DNA of 64,000 bases, taken from contig CAJXQR010000007.1 in NCBI GenBank assembly GCA_913058345.1, positions 124,001 to 188,000 on the forward strand. The letters run 5' to 3'. Every line of letters begins with the position of its first letter. Within the stretch, counting starts at the first letter, position 1. The notes beneath the pieces are model-generated. The model searched no databases. It worked only from the letters and a program-made list of their open reading frames with translations, and was not told the DNA's origin. The stretch is from an uncultured Gammaproteobacteria bacterium (GTDB lineage: Bacteria > Pseudomonadota > Gammaproteobacteria > Pseudomonadales > Porticoccaceae). The position numbers were made by a program, and so were the translations under genes. Shown here one piece after another: positions 29,111-39,267 of this stretch.

Positions 29111-31216
29111 TTAATACCGGAATGTTGCTGACAAACGCGCATTAAACGGGGTGCCGGGTTGCACCCAAACGTCAGCATAGGAGTTGGTGTAGTATTCCTC
29201 ATCGAACAAATTATTGATTTCGGCGCGCAATGATAAGGACTTTGAAACGTCGTAATTCGCTGCGATTTGGACGGTGGTATAGCTTGGCAACCTGAAGTCT
29301 TGATCACTAAAGAAGCCATTTCTATCATCGACGTAGACTAAGCCGCCTATCAACTGAAGCGCTTTGCCAGCCAATTGAGTCTGTTGAACCAGCTGTAAAC
29401 TCAATTGCTGCTCAGGAATATTTAGAAGATCTGCTCCCGCAGGCACTACTCTGCCAAAATCCGGGTCGTTGAATGCGTTTTTGGTTTTAGCATCGATAAA
29501 CGTGTAGGACACCCAGATACTGAGTGTATCGGTGATATTACCGCGAAGGTCGAGTTCAATACCCTGGCTCTCGGCTTCACCTATTGCTGTAGCCAAAAAA
29601 TCGGCATCGACCGTAGAGATGTTCGTCTGTTCAATATCGAAGATTGCTAAAGTCCCCTCCAGCGCTCCATCATTTAAGGTGAAGTTTATTCCCACTTCCG
29701 TCGACTTTGATTCGTTGGGGTCTAGATCATTCTCATCAGTTGCTCCCGATAGAGGGCGAAAGTTTTCGCCGTACACCGCATAAAAAGCGAGCGCATCTGA
29801 TACGTGATAAACCACTCCAAACTGTGGGCTTACTTGTGTTTCAGAATATTTTGAACTGCTGTTGGATCTACGATTTTTTAATTCTTGTTTATAATCATCA
29901 AAACGCGCGCCTACTCGGATGTCTAACTTGTCTGTTACGCTAATTTGATCCTGAATATATAGCCCCATCGACTCCTGAGTTTCTAGTCGGTCAATATTTG
30001 GGGTGTTAACGGGGTCCAACGGGGGTAAGGGGTAAGCCCCGTAGACGGGGTCAAAAACATTGATAAGTTGTGGCGTACTTCTGTCGCGCAAAGCAAACTG
30101 GTCATTCTCAAACTTATCCGAATCCATACCAACAATAACGCGGTGCTGAAGCCCACCCGTATCGAAACTACCGCTGAGTTCGGCACGAAACACATGATAA
30201 GTTGCATCGTAATCGCGGTAGCGGCGGAAACGGCCTAAATAGCCGTATTCGTCGACACCATCAAAACCGTTTTCTGTCGCAAAGCCTTCTAATGAGGTAT
30301 CACGATAGTTAATCCCAACAAGTGCACTCCAGGTATCATTAAAATCGTGTTGGAATTCGATCTGATGGCCCAGCACGTCGGTTTCGATTGGATCATCACC
30401 CGGCTCACCAAGAAAACGACTTTCGGGAATACGACCTAGCTTACCATTGATGGCAACCACACCGCGGTCAAAAGGTATTTCCTGGTGGCTGTATTCAAGA
30501 CCATAAACCAGCTGGCTCCTCTCGTTAAAATGAATGACAAGCGAGGGGCTTAATCCCTGCTTTTTTGTTTCAACCGTGTCCCGAAAACTATCGGCATCTT
30601 CATAAAAACCTACTATACGTATGGCAACTGCATCAGAGAGTGGAGACGTCCAATCGACATCGGTACGGTAGTTATCAAAGCTGCCAAGAGACAATTTGAC
30701 CTCACCTTCTTTTTCGAAGGTAGGGCGTTTCGTGACAAGGTTGATGGTACCGCCAGGTTCCCCGCGTCCAAACAAAGCAGCTCGAGGACCTTTTAGCACT
30801 TCAACCGACTCGACGCCGGATAGGTCACGTGAGCCTCCAAACCCCCGGCCATCGTTAAATCCGTTCACAAGATAGTTGCTTGGGAGGTTTTCATCACCAA
30901 CAAATCCGCGGACAGAAAAGCTATTCCACAACCCACCAAAGTTATTCTGGCGAGATACCGATGAAGAAAGATCCAATGCCTGGTTGAGATCAAGAGCACC
31001 CGCATTTCCCAGGATTTCAGCATCAATGCTCAGTTCTGATTGAGGAGTTTCCATTTTGGTGAACTCTCCCCGGTAGGCCTGTCGAGTACCGGTAACCACT
31101 ATATTTTCGATACTAAGGTTTTCCGTCTCGTCCGTCTGAGCCAAAGCTGTATTAGCCGTTAAGGCAAAGAAAATTGAACTGCATAGCAGAATTGTCTGCG
31201 CAGAAAGATTTTTCAC
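29111..31216 (-). CDS. TonB-dependent siderophore-type receptor (locus 1)
   Basis: An outer-membrane receptor of 701 residues. A signal peptide (to about residue 26, ANTALAQ) precedes the TonB-box-like ENIVVTGTR, the plug domain (DLNQALDLSSSVSRQ, SVRGF, ESVEVLKGPRAALFGRGEPG, GTINLVTKRP) and a 22-strand barrel ending in RLSATFRY with terminal aromatic residue. The FGRGEPGGTINLVTK block is typical of ferric-siderophore receptors. No convincing Fur box is seen upstream. It heads the four-gene run with the ABC genes. Confidence 0.92.
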   Translation of the reverse strand: MKNLSAQTILLCSSIFFALTANTALAQTDETENLSIENIVVTGTRQAYRGEFTKMETPQSELSIDAEILGNAGALDLNQALDLSSSVSRQNNFGGLWNSFSVRGFVGDENLPSNYLVNGFNDGRGFGGSRDLSGVESVEVLKGPRAALFGRGEPGGTINLVTKRPTFEKEGEVKLSLGSFDNYRTDVDWTSPLSDAVAIRIVGFYEDADSFRDTVETKKQGLSPSLVIHFNERSQLVYGLEYSHQEIPFDRGVVAINGKLGRIPESRFLGEPGDDPIETDVLGHQIEFQHDFNDTWSALVGINYRDTSLEGFATENGFDGVDEYGYLGRFRRYRDYDATYHVFRAELSGSFDTGGLQHRVIVGMDSDKFENDQFALRDRSTPQLINVFDPVYGAYPLPPLDPVNTPNIDRLETQESMGLYIQDQISVTDKLDIRVGARFDDYKQELKNRRSNSSSKYSETQVSPQFGVVYHVSDALAFYAVYGENFRPLSGATDENDLDPNESKSTEVGINFTLNDGALEGTLAIFDIEQTNISTVDADFLATAIGEAESQGIELDLRGNITDTLSIWVSYTFIDAKTKNAFNDPDFGRVVPAGADLLNIPEQQLSLQLVQQTQLAGKALQLIGGLVYVDDRNGFFSDQDFRLPSYTTVQIAANYDVSKSLSLRAEINNLFDEEYYTNSYADVWVQPGTPFNARLSATFRY

Positions 31217-32126
31217 GCTTTACTCCTCGTAAAATCACTGATGTCAATGCCAGAAATGGCGGTGGGGAAATTAACAGCCTTACAGAAAGTTATGTTGCAT
31301 CATACCAATTTATGCAGGTAATCGTCTAAGCACACCGTCGACTTATTCCGTAAGCTCAAACAAGTGCTAACGTACTTTCACAAAAAAAGCGCGCCTCGCT
31401 TTAGATGAAAGAAAAAGAAATGCCTGCGTTCCCTCAAGTGCCTCCAAGCAAGCCTTGGTTGGTCTGTGATCAACAGAATGTCCTGGTAAAAAGACATAGT
31501 CCGCAAGCGTCCCCCACCAACATGCAGTGATCAGCAAAGCACCCCTACTGAAAGATGCTGCCATCGCATTTCGTTCTGAGATATCCAAAGAACTACCGTA
31601 CTTAACCGATATTCATCTGGCCATTGAAAGTGTGCGTGACATGCCGGGAGGCTTGCAGGTTTTCAACACCACCAGTCACTGCAAGGTGCATGAATCGCTG
31701 TCTTTGCGGTGTTGTTCCGCGCTGAGGCATTAGCAATCAAGGGCGTCAATGTTTGTCCAGCAGCATGAAGTTTTGCTTGTCGTGTCTGGAATCGATAATG
31801 GGGCAACGATTATTGTCTAGCCCTCATAGAATGATATAACATATCATTCTATGAGGGCTTCTTGCACTCGATACATTTACCTACCGGTTTTTTGCAAACG
31901 GCCAAATTACATTAAAAGACAAAGTGGAAAAAATGATGTGGCTAGACAATAAAGCAACGAATATCCCCGGTGGTAGAACCAATATCAGCAAGGTGATATT
32001 CAGAATTAACCTGAAGGAAGAGACAGATCCTATAAGCTCTGGTTGGACGAAGACCAGGCTAGCCAAACCACCCGCTATGTTCGCTCAGGACTTAGTGACC
32101 ATCAATAATTAACACCGCTTCGACTC
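31217..32126. other. 910-bp gene-poor region between two loci, with nested inverted repeats
   Basis: It separates the leftward receptor from rightward macA and should contain both promoters. Short frames at 31527-31733 and 31924-32112 on plus and 31367-31588 on minus lack ribosome sites and recognisable domains, so I do not call them. The striking content is the 19-bp perfect hairpin at 31819-31859 enclosed by a 13-bp inverted repeat (31810-31822 and 31940-31952). Confidence 0.6.
31819..31859. repeat. Perfect 19-bp stem, 3-base loop palindrome
   Basis: AGCCCTCATAGAATGATAT and its exact complement flank AAC. No T-tract follows on either strand, which argues against a simple terminator. Outer arms TTATTGTCTAGCC / GGCTAGACAATAA at 31810 and 31940, and GCAACGA at 31803 and 31954, enclose it. 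The layout resembles a small non-autonomous mobile element or a structured regulatory site. Confidence 0.7.
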
Positions 32127-33275
32127 ATGCTGACTAAGAGTGAGCAACGCGTTTGGCGCGTTCTCTCAATAATACTCACGATAAGTGTAGGCGTTTTCTG
32201 GTGGTGGGGCAGCCGCCCGTTGACCGTGTATCAAACTCAGCGCCTGACCACGGGTGATATCGAGGCCGTAGTCGCCGCCATTGGAACAATAAAACCCCGC
32301 GATTCGGTAGATGTGGGCGTTCAGGTGTCCGGGCAGATTACCCACCTATATGTGAAGCCCGGCGATACTGTAGACAAAGGACAGTTGTTGGCTGAAGTGG
32401 ACGCCAGAGTATTAGAAGCAGCAGTAGAGGCCGGACGCGCAGAGCTCGCGATGCTCAAAGCTCAACTTGAAGAACACCAGGCAGAGAAGACTTTGTCGGA
32501 GCAGAAACGGCGGCGACAATTATGGTTGTTCAAGAATGACTCAACACCGAAAGAGGATTTACAAACGGCTGAAGCTACGCTCGCTATTGCTCAAGCCCGG
32601 GTAAAACAACTTCAAGCCCATATTCAGCAGACACGGTCGCTGCTCAAAGCAGATGAAACGCGGCTCAGTTATAGCCGCATCTATGCGCCAATGACTGGGA
32701 CCGTCTTATCCATCGCCGTGAAAGAAGGGCAGACACTAAATGCGAACTACCAAACACCTCCCCTCTTGCAAATCGCCGATCTCTCTACTATGCGTGTTCA
32801 GGCCAACGTCTCCGAAGCTGATATTCATCACATTCATCCAGGAATGCCGATCCGTTTTAACACGCTGGGGAATACCGGACGGGTCTGGAAGAGCAAAGTT
32901 GGTCAGATCATGCCCGCGCCCTTCAAGAACGATGACGATAGTAGCGAACGACTCGCTGTCACCTATACGGTGCTGTTCGATGTCGCAAACAGCGATGGCG
33001 CACTGATGCCCGGTATGACCACCGAGGTAGATTTTGTCATTACTTCAGCCAAAAGTGTATTACTGGCACCGTTGGCAGCATTATCGGCAACTTCATCCAA
33101 CGGCGAGTTATACCTCGCGCAGGTATTGTTACCCAATGGCCACACCGAGCAGCGCCAAATCACAGCGGGTCGCCGCGACCGCCTGTTCACGGAAGTGCTG
33201 ACGGGGCTAGAGCCCGGCGAACAGCTCGTTATAGGCACACAAGCCTTTGCCCGTCGTTGGGACAGCTGGTGGTAA
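32127..33275 (+). CDS. macA: MacA-like periplasmic adaptor (HlyD family)
   Basis: A 382-residue membrane-fusion protein. An N-terminal membrane anchor (about 10-27) leads to a barrel-sandwich half ([22 protein letters not shown]), a long coiled-coil hairpin (about 95-180), the second lipoyl half ([13 protein letters not shown]) and beta-barrel and membrane-proximal domains. Such adaptors link MacB to a TolC-type channel. The 3' end overlaps the macB start by a few bases. No TolC gene is in the window. In pyoverdine loci a MacAB-like pair (PvdRT) secretes the siderophore. Confidence 0.92.
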   Translation: MLTKSEQRVWRVLSIILTISVGVFWWWGSRPLTVYQTQRLTTGDIEAVVAAIGTIKPRDSVDVGVQVSGQITHLYVKPGDTVDKGQLLAEVDARVLEAAVEAGRAELAMLKAQLEEHQAEKTLSEQKRRRQLWLFKNDSTPKEDLQTAEATLAIAQARVKQLQAHIQQTRSLLKADETRLSYSRIYAPMTGTVLSIAVKEGQTLNANYQTPPLLQIADLSTMRVQANVSEADIHHIHPGMPIRFNTLGNTGRVWKSKVGQIMPAPFKNDDDSSERLAVTYTVLFDVANSDGALMPGMTTEVDFVITSAKSVLLAPLAALSATSSNGELYLAQVLLPNGHTEQRQITAGRRDRLFTEVLTGLEPGEQLVIGTQAFARRWDSWW

Positions 33276-35239
33276 AGCTGATTTGTCTACGGGACATTGG
33301 AAAACACTACGGTGGCGAGGGCGGCAGACCGCGAACTGACGTCTTGTGTGGTATTGACCTAGAGATTGAGGCCGGCGAATTTATCGCCATTGTCGGCGCG
33401 TCGGGGTCGGGGAAATCCACACTGATGAATATCCTCGGTTGTCTTGATCGTCCCTCTTCTGGCCAATATCTTTTTAACGGCAAGGATGTCGCGACCCTGA
33501 ATAGCGACCAGTTAGCAGAACTGCGGCGTGAAACATTTGGTTTTGTGTTCCAGGCCTACCACTTGATCCCCACCGAGAGCGCCCGTGAAAATGTCGAAAT
33601 ACCCGCTCTCTACGCCGGGGTGAGTGAGACAGCCCGTCAGGCAAGAGCGACTGACTTGCTAAAGCGTTTAGGTCTGGCCGATCGTCTCGACAACTCCCCC
33701 TCCCAGCTTTCAGGTGGCCAGCAGCAGCGTGTCTCTATCGCCCGCGCGCTGATGAATGGTGGGCAGGTCATTTTAGCCGACGAACCCACCGGCGCTCTGG
33801 ATAAAGAAACCGGCGAGAGCGTCATGGCGCTGTTAGTAGATCTCGCCGCCGGTGGCCACACCGTTATTCTGATCACCCACGATCATCAACTCGCCAAACA
33901 GGCACAGCGCGTTATTCACATTCAGGATGGCAAAATTGTTGGCGACAAACACAGTTTATCCGCTGATTACAGTCAACACAGCACACTTGTCAGCGTGCAA
34001 GAACACGACAACAGCAGGCCTCCTCTAACAAAAACTACGCACAATCACCGCAACAGGCTACCCAGGGAGGAACTGCGCAACGCCTGGAGGGTGCTGCGGA
34101 TTAATCGCGCCCGAACACTACTGACTCTTCTCGGCATTATTATCGGCGTGGCGTCGGTGATCGTGATGCTGGCCGTGGGCGAAGGCACTAAGCGCGAAGT
34201 GATGACACAGTTAAACGCCATGGGACCCAACATGCTGCATGTGGGCTCCACTACCCCCAAAGCAGGCGGGCCACGTGGGGTGATCACCGAAGCGGACTTG
34301 GACGCCATTGCGCGCATGCCGGAGGTGCTCCGGGTTATGCCGATGTTACGTGATACCGCGCTGGTTCGCCGCGGCGCCATCAGTCGCAACTATGAGGTTC
34401 GCGCCACCACTGCGGTATTGCCCGCAATGAACCGCTGGCCAATTGCGCTGGGGCGCTTTTACACGGAAGAAGAAGATAGCAACGTGGCACCAGTGGTCGT
34501 ATTGGGCCATCTAGCCTACCAACGTTTCTTTCCCGACAAATCTGACCCACTGGGCCAGCAAATCCTAATTAAAAATGCGCCCTACCAAATCATTGGCGTA
34601 ATGAGTGAAAAGGGTTCTGACTCTGGATACAGCAATCACGATGAACGTCTCTATGTGCCCCGTCGCACCGGCATGGTTCGCGTATTCCCCGCGCAGCGAA
34701 ATGACACCTACCTTATTGCAGAAGCTGTCAGTAGTCATTTGCTACAGCAAGCCGAAAAAAAGCTGCAAGGCTTGTTGCAGGAACGTCACGGTGTGGATGA
34801 CTTCTGGGTAAACAATGCCGCCGCCCGGCACCAGGCAGAATTAACGACGCGTAACAACATGACACTCATGCTCGCTTTAATCGCCGCGATTTCGCTTTTG
34901 GTCGGTGGGATCGGTGTCATGAATGTGATGTTGATGACCGTGCGAGAGCGCGTACGCGAGATCGGTATTCGCATGGCCAACGGCGCCCGCCAGCGGGACA
35001 TCCTCCGTCAGTTCATTACCGAAGCTGCGCTGGTTTCACTACTGGGTAGTGTTATTGGCGCTATCTTCAGTCAGGTCATTATCGTCATCCTGGCCCTTAT
35101 AGGCGTCCCGGTGGCGTTCTCTCTCAGCGCAGTAGTGGCCGCCATGGTCTGCGCTGTGACCACCGGCCTCATGTTCGGCTTGATGCCGGCCCGCCAAGCG
35201 GCCCGACTGGATCCAGTAGCAGCACTAGCGGGCGAATAA
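33269..35239 (+). CDS. macB: MacB-like ABC exporter, fused ATPase and permease
   Basis: About 656 residues. The N-terminal ATPase has Walker [10 protein letters not shown], signature [15 protein letters not shown] and Walker [14 protein letters not shown] linker leads to a first helix ([20 protein letters not shown]), the MacB periplasmic core domain, and three more helices in a FtsX-like domain with [20 protein letters not shown]. Frame start candidates are TTG 33257 and GTG 33269; the GTG fits the family N-terminus ([13 protein letters not shown]) and overlaps the macA end. It should export a peptide or siderophore with MacA. Confidence 0.92.
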   Translation: MVKLICLRDIGKHYGGEGGRPRTDVLCGIDLEIEAGEFIAIVGASGSGKSTLMNILGCLDRPSSGQYLFNGKDVATLNSDQLAELRRETFGFVFQAYHLIPTESARENVEIPALYAGVSETARQARATDLLKRLGLADRLDNSPSQLSGGQQQRVSIARALMNGGQVILADEPTGALDKETGESVMALLVDLAAGGHTVILITHDHQLAKQAQRVIHIQDGKIVGDKHSLSADYSQHSTLVSVQEHDNSRPPLTKTTHNHRNRLPREELRNAWRVLRINRARTLLTLLGIIIGVASVIVMLAVGEGTKREVMTQLNAMGPNMLHVGSTTPKAGGPRGVITEADLDAIARMPEVLRVMPMLRDTALVRRGAISRNYEVRATTAVLPAMNRWPIALGRFYTEEEDSNVAPVVVLGHLAYQRFFPDKSDPLGQQILIKNAPYQIIGVMSEKGSDSGYSNHDERLYVPRRTGMVRVFPAQRNDTYLIAEAVSSHLLQQAEKKLQGLLQERHGVDDFWVNNAAARHQAELTTRNNMTLMLALIAAISLLVGGIGVMNVMLMTVRERVREIGIRMANGARQRDILRQFITEAALVSLLGSVIGAIFSQVIIVILALIGVPVAFSLSAVVAAMVCAVTTGLMFGLMPARQAARLDPVAALAGE

Positions 35240-35252
35240 CCTTGAGGACATC

Positions 35253-35462
35253 GTGCTAGCTTATCTTATTCGACAGTCACGCCTGGTACTGCTGACCGCT
35301 TCTGCAGCCAATGTTATTTCCGGTATCTGCGGCGTATTAATGATTACTAAAATTAATACTGCTTTGACCAGCGAAGAGCATTCTGCCGCGCTAATCTGGA
35401 GCTTTCGAACTCATCGTGGTTCTGGGACTGGACTTTGTTTTCCGCACTGTTTGAAGACCTGA
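35253..35462 (+). pseudogene. Truncated N-terminus of a cyclic-peptide export ABC transporter
   Basis: GTG-started frame of 69 residues whose first 50 (MLAYLIRQSRLVLLTASAAN, VISGICGVLMITKINTAL) match the start of PvdE/SyrD-like cyclic-peptide exporters. Full proteins are about 550 residues, so this is only the first membrane helix region. The frame then degenerates. The gap to 35735 contains no clear domain. It lies 13 bp after macB, as expected for a former third gene of the exporter run. Confidence 0.6.
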
Positions 35463-35735
35463 CACAACAGTCCACGGCAAGACTGGGATAAACGATTTCC
35501 AGTCGAGTATTGGTCGCTGATCACAACAGACTGCACGACGCTGTCCTCGCCACAGGGCTATATCGACAACGCGACTACGGATGCCTACGCAGCGAGCCCG
35601 GAGCACTCTTCACAGGAGCACTCTTCCCAGGTGCACCTCTCCACAGATACCGGGCGCCTTCGGACCACAAGATACTGTCGAGGCGTGGTTAAGAAAATGG
35701 ACGGATTCACCTGAAATCCTCAACACCACGGCCCA

Positions 35736-36446
35736 CTAGGCTCGTCGCCCCATCTCCTCAAGGTAAAGACTCTCCAGATCACTCGCTGTGACGGTTGCAG
35801 CATCGAGGGTCCGGCGCAGACGCCCCGCCTGCATCAGACCTATTGTGGTCGCCACTTCCCGCGCTCGGAAAAGATCGTGGGTAGCCATCAGGATGGCCGC
35901 GCCGCGGTCACGTTGGCGAATCAGTAAATCATGGAATTCAGCCGACGCTTCGGGGTCAAGCCCGGAGGTGGGCTCGTCGAGCAGCAAGGCCCTGGCGTCC
36001 TTGATAATGGCCAACGCAATGCCGACTTTTTGCCGCATTCCCTTGGAATAGTGACCGACACGTCGATTGAAAACCTCTGGCGCAAGGCCCGCATCACTCA
36101 GGGACTCACGTAGACGTACAGCAGAGCGATCAGTCACACCGGCAAGCCGAGCGAAATAGTCGAGGTTTTCGTAGCCCGTCAGTTCGTCGTAGAGTGCAAC
36201 GGATTCAGGGATGTAGAGCAAACGACCCCGAACCGCCTGGGGGTCTCGCTCCGGATTGAGTCCGTCCACCTCAGCGCAGCCCGATGTCGGCTGCAGAAAA
36301 CCGAGAAACAGTTTGATGGTTGTGGATTTGCCGGCGCCATTCGCCCCCAACAAACAAAAGATTTCTCCAGCTTGCACGCTGAAACTGAGGTTGTCGAGTA
36401 CGCGGACTGAGCCATAGTCCTTGCTGAGTGATCTTGCCGTTAGCAT
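35736..36446 (-). CDS. ABC transporter ATP-binding protein (locus 2)
   Basis: A 236-residue NosF-like ATPase. Walker A GANGAGKST, signature YSKGMRQKVGIALA, Walker B ALLLDEPTSGLDPEA and H-loop MATHD are intact. It is closely similar to the locus 1 ATPase (28372-29106) but is last in its run instead of second. It begins 10 bp past the stop of permease B. Functions with the two DUF3526 permeases upstream. Confidence 0.93.
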   Translation of the reverse strand: MLTARSLSKDYGSVRVLDNLSFSVQAGEIFCLLGANGAGKSTTIKLFLGFLQPTSGCAEVDGLNPERDPQAVRGRLLYIPESVALYDELTGYENLDYFARLAGVTDRSAVRLRESLSDAGLAPEVFNRRVGHYSKGMRQKVGIALAIIKDARALLLDEPTSGLDPEASAEFHDLLIRQRDRGAAILMATHDLFRAREVATTIGLMQAGRLRRTLDAATVTASDLESLYLEEMGRRA

Positions 36447-36456
36447 AAAGGATCTC

Positions 36457-37824
36457 CTATGGCGTCGCCGCTCGACCGCAGAGTGTGCGGGCGGCTAATA
36501 AGATAAGTGCAGTGGCAGTCAACACTGATGCGAGATCCGCCAGGGTTTTATCCGCAAACACCTCAGTCGCTTCACGGAAATAGAAAGACGGGACCGCGTC
36601 GTATTCGGCGAGTGTCACCACAGTATCGCGATCCAGATAGTCTTTATACCGGTGGCGAAGGTGTAATTGAGCCTCTCGCGCTTGTTTTTCGAAGGCAAGC
36701 GCACGATCCGCATCTGACCCAGCAATACGGTCAAGGGCATCCTGCACCGCAACTGAAGGCAGCCAAAGCCGCACCCAGTCCAGGGCATGACGACGCTCGC
36801 TCTCTGCTCGTCGATGGGCCGCAATCAGCGGTGCAATACCCTTGTCCTGGGCTACCCGGTTAGCATAGAGATCGCGGAGACGATCGGGAATCCTCGAACC
36901 AGGTTTTCGCTCTGGCGTCGAGTGACTGTCACGATAGTGGTGTTGAACTTCAGTCATAGCAGATTTTTGTGCTTTCAATTCCGTAGCAAAGGACAGCCGG
37001 GCTGGCGCTGGCATGGCCAAATCGACGGCCGCCAGAGCCAGCGACGGCGCCATCACTACCATCACCAACCAGGCAACACCGGACGCGATCGCTGCCGCGG
37101 TCGAACGACTAATAACAAGGTTAATAAGCACGGAGATTGCGAGCCAAAAGCAGCCATAAGCCAACACCACAAAGGCCAATGCCAGAAGGCCCATCATGTC
37201 CCGCGCGCCAGCTAGAATGGAGACAGACAACAACATTACCGTCGAGGGTAGAAGCACCACCCCACCCCGCGCCAATACTTTTGCCGCGATTAACTCGGCA
37301 ATGGTGACAGGCTGCGACAAGATCAAGGCAGCAACGCCACTCTCGCGTTCCCGTGACCAGAGGTCATAGCTAGTCGCAAGAATCACTAAGGGCAGCAGAA
37401 ATACGATCACAAAAGCCAGGTCAAAGGGGCCCGCAGCACGGACGTCAGGGTTTGCGATATCCGCCCAGCCCCCCCTGAACAAATCGCTGTAATCACCCAG
37501 GGGGGACACTTCCGCCACATAGGGGTAGGCTTCTGCCTGACCGACGGAGATCACCCCCATCGCCCCTGGTCGCAACACTGGCTGTATCGAAGGCAGAATC
37601 ACAGAGGGGTAGGATTGGGCGACGAACTGGCGTCTCTTCACCATTGCCAATTGCTCTTGGTTGCGAACCAGCTCGATCGCAGTTTCACGCTCTTTTACCC
37701 AGTTGGCGCCATTCCAGCCCGCATAACAGCCAAAGCAAGACAGCAGTACCAGTAATACCAACAGGGCACGATCACGCACAAGGCGGCGGACCTCATAGCT
37801 CGCAACGGCAACAAACCTCCTCAC
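36457..37824 (-). CDS. ABC-2 type permease, DUF3526 family (locus 2, permease B)
   Basis: A 455-residue membrane protein with an N-terminal helix (about 17-35), a periplasmic loop, a block of helices starting with DLAFVIVFLLPLVILATSYDL and a final helix. It is the counterpart of 25677-26933. The GTG at 37824 overlaps the previous stop as GTGA, mirroring the ATGA overlap in locus 1, so I choose it over the longer frame to 37884. Substrate unknown. Confidence 0.84.
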   Translation of the reverse strand: MRRFVAVASYEVRRLVRDRALLVLLVLLSCFGCYAGWNGANWVKERETAIELVRNQEQLAMVKRRQFVAQSYPSVILPSIQPVLRPGAMGVISVGQAEAYPYVAEVSPLGDYSDLFRGGWADIANPDVRAAGPFDLAFVIVFLLPLVILATSYDLWSRERESGVAALILSQPVTIAELIAAKVLARGGVVLLPSTVMLLSVSILAGARDMMGLLALAFVVLAYGCFWLAISVLINLVISRSTAAAIASGVAWLVMVVMAPSLALAAVDLAMPAPARLSFATELKAQKSAMTEVQHHYRDSHSTPERKPGSRIPDRLRDLYANRVAQDKGIAPLIAAHRRAESERRHALDWVRLWLPSVAVQDALDRIAGSDADRALAFEKQAREAQLHLRHRYKDYLDRDTVVTLAEYDAVPSFYFREATEVFADKTLADLASVLTATALILLAARTLCGRAATP

Positions 37825-39254
37825 CAACGTTGCCCAAGCCGCTGTGCCGAAACGCCAGTTAGCCCGATGGCAAGTACCGCCCAAACGAGCAGAATGGCAA
37901 GGTTGGGGGCCTGCGCCTTCGCCACATCATATAGCGATAGCTCTCCCGGCCTATAAATCACATCCCGTGTAATCGACGCAATTTCTGTGGCGTAATGTCG
38001 CTCGCCTGACTGAGGCTTGTGGTGTTTAATTTCTACATTCAGTTTCTGCATCAAACGAAAGCGGTAATCTTCCACCCCGCGCAAATAGCTGAGATGGGCG
38101 CCAAAACCCGTGCTGGCAAAGGCGCGCGACCAGGGCTTTACCGAGATCGTCGGTGACAGCAGGGCGAACATGCGCTGCACCCGATCCTGACGACGATACA
38201 CCTTGTACAACTGATCGAAATGCCGCCTATTGCGCTCTGTGGAAAGCTTCTCACCATATTCATATTTAGCACCACGGAAGTTAATCGGCAGATCCGCAAC
38301 GTCACTCACACCATAATTCGCCAACAGACCGGCCTTAAAGGCCTTCAGCCCTTGGTCCTTAGGGTCGTGAACGTCAACATCCTTCTCGGCATCCTCAATC
38401 AATGCCGACTTGAAAGCCACTGCCGAGGGTGTAGGTGCCAGGGTTTCAGCCACAGCCGGCGCCACCCGTGGCAGCAGAACAGTGGCAAAAGCCCAAAAGC
38501 CGAGCAGAACAACCAATGTCGTGCGGGCCGAGACAAACAGCCCCGATACCGCCACGGTGAGAGCACAAAACACAAATAAGTAGAGGACATAACCCGCGCT
38601 GAGCGCAGCAAAGGCTTTAACGTCTGCCTCGCTAACATCCTGTAAAAGGATCGCCGGCATAGTCGCCCCGATCATCAGCACCATCAGTAAGCCCGCCATT
38701 GCCACTAAGGCCATGAGTCGTCCTGCGACCAACGCTGTAGTCGAGGCTCCAGCACCCAGCTCCTGGCGTAGCCGTGCTCGCGCAAGCTCACCGGACATCG
38801 TGGCGAAACCTGCAAGAATAATCATCAGGGGCGCGACCACCTGCAGTGTCCAGGCCGCAGAAAAACCGGTAAAACGACTGAGAGCAGCGCCACCTTCAAT
38901 CGGTCGGTACCGAGCTGGATTCTGCACGTGCCCTTCGATAAATACCGATGAACCAACAAAATCAGAGATGCCCGGGTCAAAGGCCGCCAGGGGTCTCACT
39001 GGTGAATGTACAGCTCGACCGACATGGGCCGCATCATGAGGGTCGATGATGCCCTGGTCATGCCAAAGACGCGCCTCCTGCTCAGTAGCGGCCTGTCGTT
39101 CTTGTGCCTGTAACGCCAGACGAGCCGCATTGGAGACAAGCGACGCGCCGGCGAGCAATACCACCGCGAGAGTGAACCAAAGCAACCGCCGCTCGCGCCA
39201 CATCAGCAGAAGCTGCGTCGAGGCCACACTGATTGTTTGAGACCAGAGCGACAC
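37821..39254 (-). CDS. ABC-2 type permease, DUF3526 family (locus 2, permease A)
   Basis: A 477-residue membrane protein. The periplasmic loop contains LAAFDPGISDFVGSSVFIEG and EGHVQN, and the later soluble part DLPINFRG, all shared with the locus 1 protein at 26930-28366. It begins with GTG (39252-39254) 13 bp past the receptor stop; the ribosome site is weak, suggesting coupling to receptor translation. Confidence 0.86.
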   Translation of the reverse strand: MSLWSQTISVASTQLLLMWRERRLLWFTLAVVLLAGASLVSNAARLALQAQERQAATEQEARLWHDQGIIDPHDAAHVGRAVHSPVRPLAAFDPGISDFVGSSVFIEGHVQNPARYRPIEGGAALSRFTGFSAAWTLQVVAPLMIILAGFATMSGELARARLRQELGAGASTTALVAGRLMALVAMAGLLMVLMIGATMPAILLQDVSEADVKAFAALSAGYVLYLFVFCALTVAVSGLFVSARTTLVVLLGFWAFATVLLPRVAPAVAETLAPTPSAVAFKSALIEDAEKDVDVHDPKDQGLKAFKAGLLANYGVSDVADLPINFRGAKYEYGEKLSTERNRRHFDQLYKVYRRQDRVQRMFALLSPTISVKPWSRAFASTGFGAHLSYLRGVEDYRFRLMQKLNVEIKHHKPQSGERHYATEIASITRDVIYRPGELSLYDVAKAQAPNLAILLVWAVLAIGLTGVSAQRLGQRW

Positions 39255-39267
39255 CTGAGTGATTAAC

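Noticed and set aside
29106-29328. N-terminal extension of the locus 1 ATPase inside the receptor gene
   Set aside because: The ATG at 29106 matches the family start and the extension is antisense-like reading of the receptor C-terminus in another frame.
31217-31330. Fur box for the siderophore-type receptor
   Set aside because: No stretch resembles GATAATGATWATCATTATC beyond a few bases.
31527-31733. 68-residue plus-strand frame near the receptor start
   Set aside because: No ribosome site, no domain and overlap with an equally long frame on the other strand.
31924-32112. 62-residue frame just before macA
   Set aside because: It begins inside the outer inverted repeat and lacks any family signal.
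35510-35692. 60-residue frame after the truncated exporter
   Set aside because: It has low-complexity Gly/Ala/Pro/Phe repeats and no recognisable domain; probably decayed DNA.
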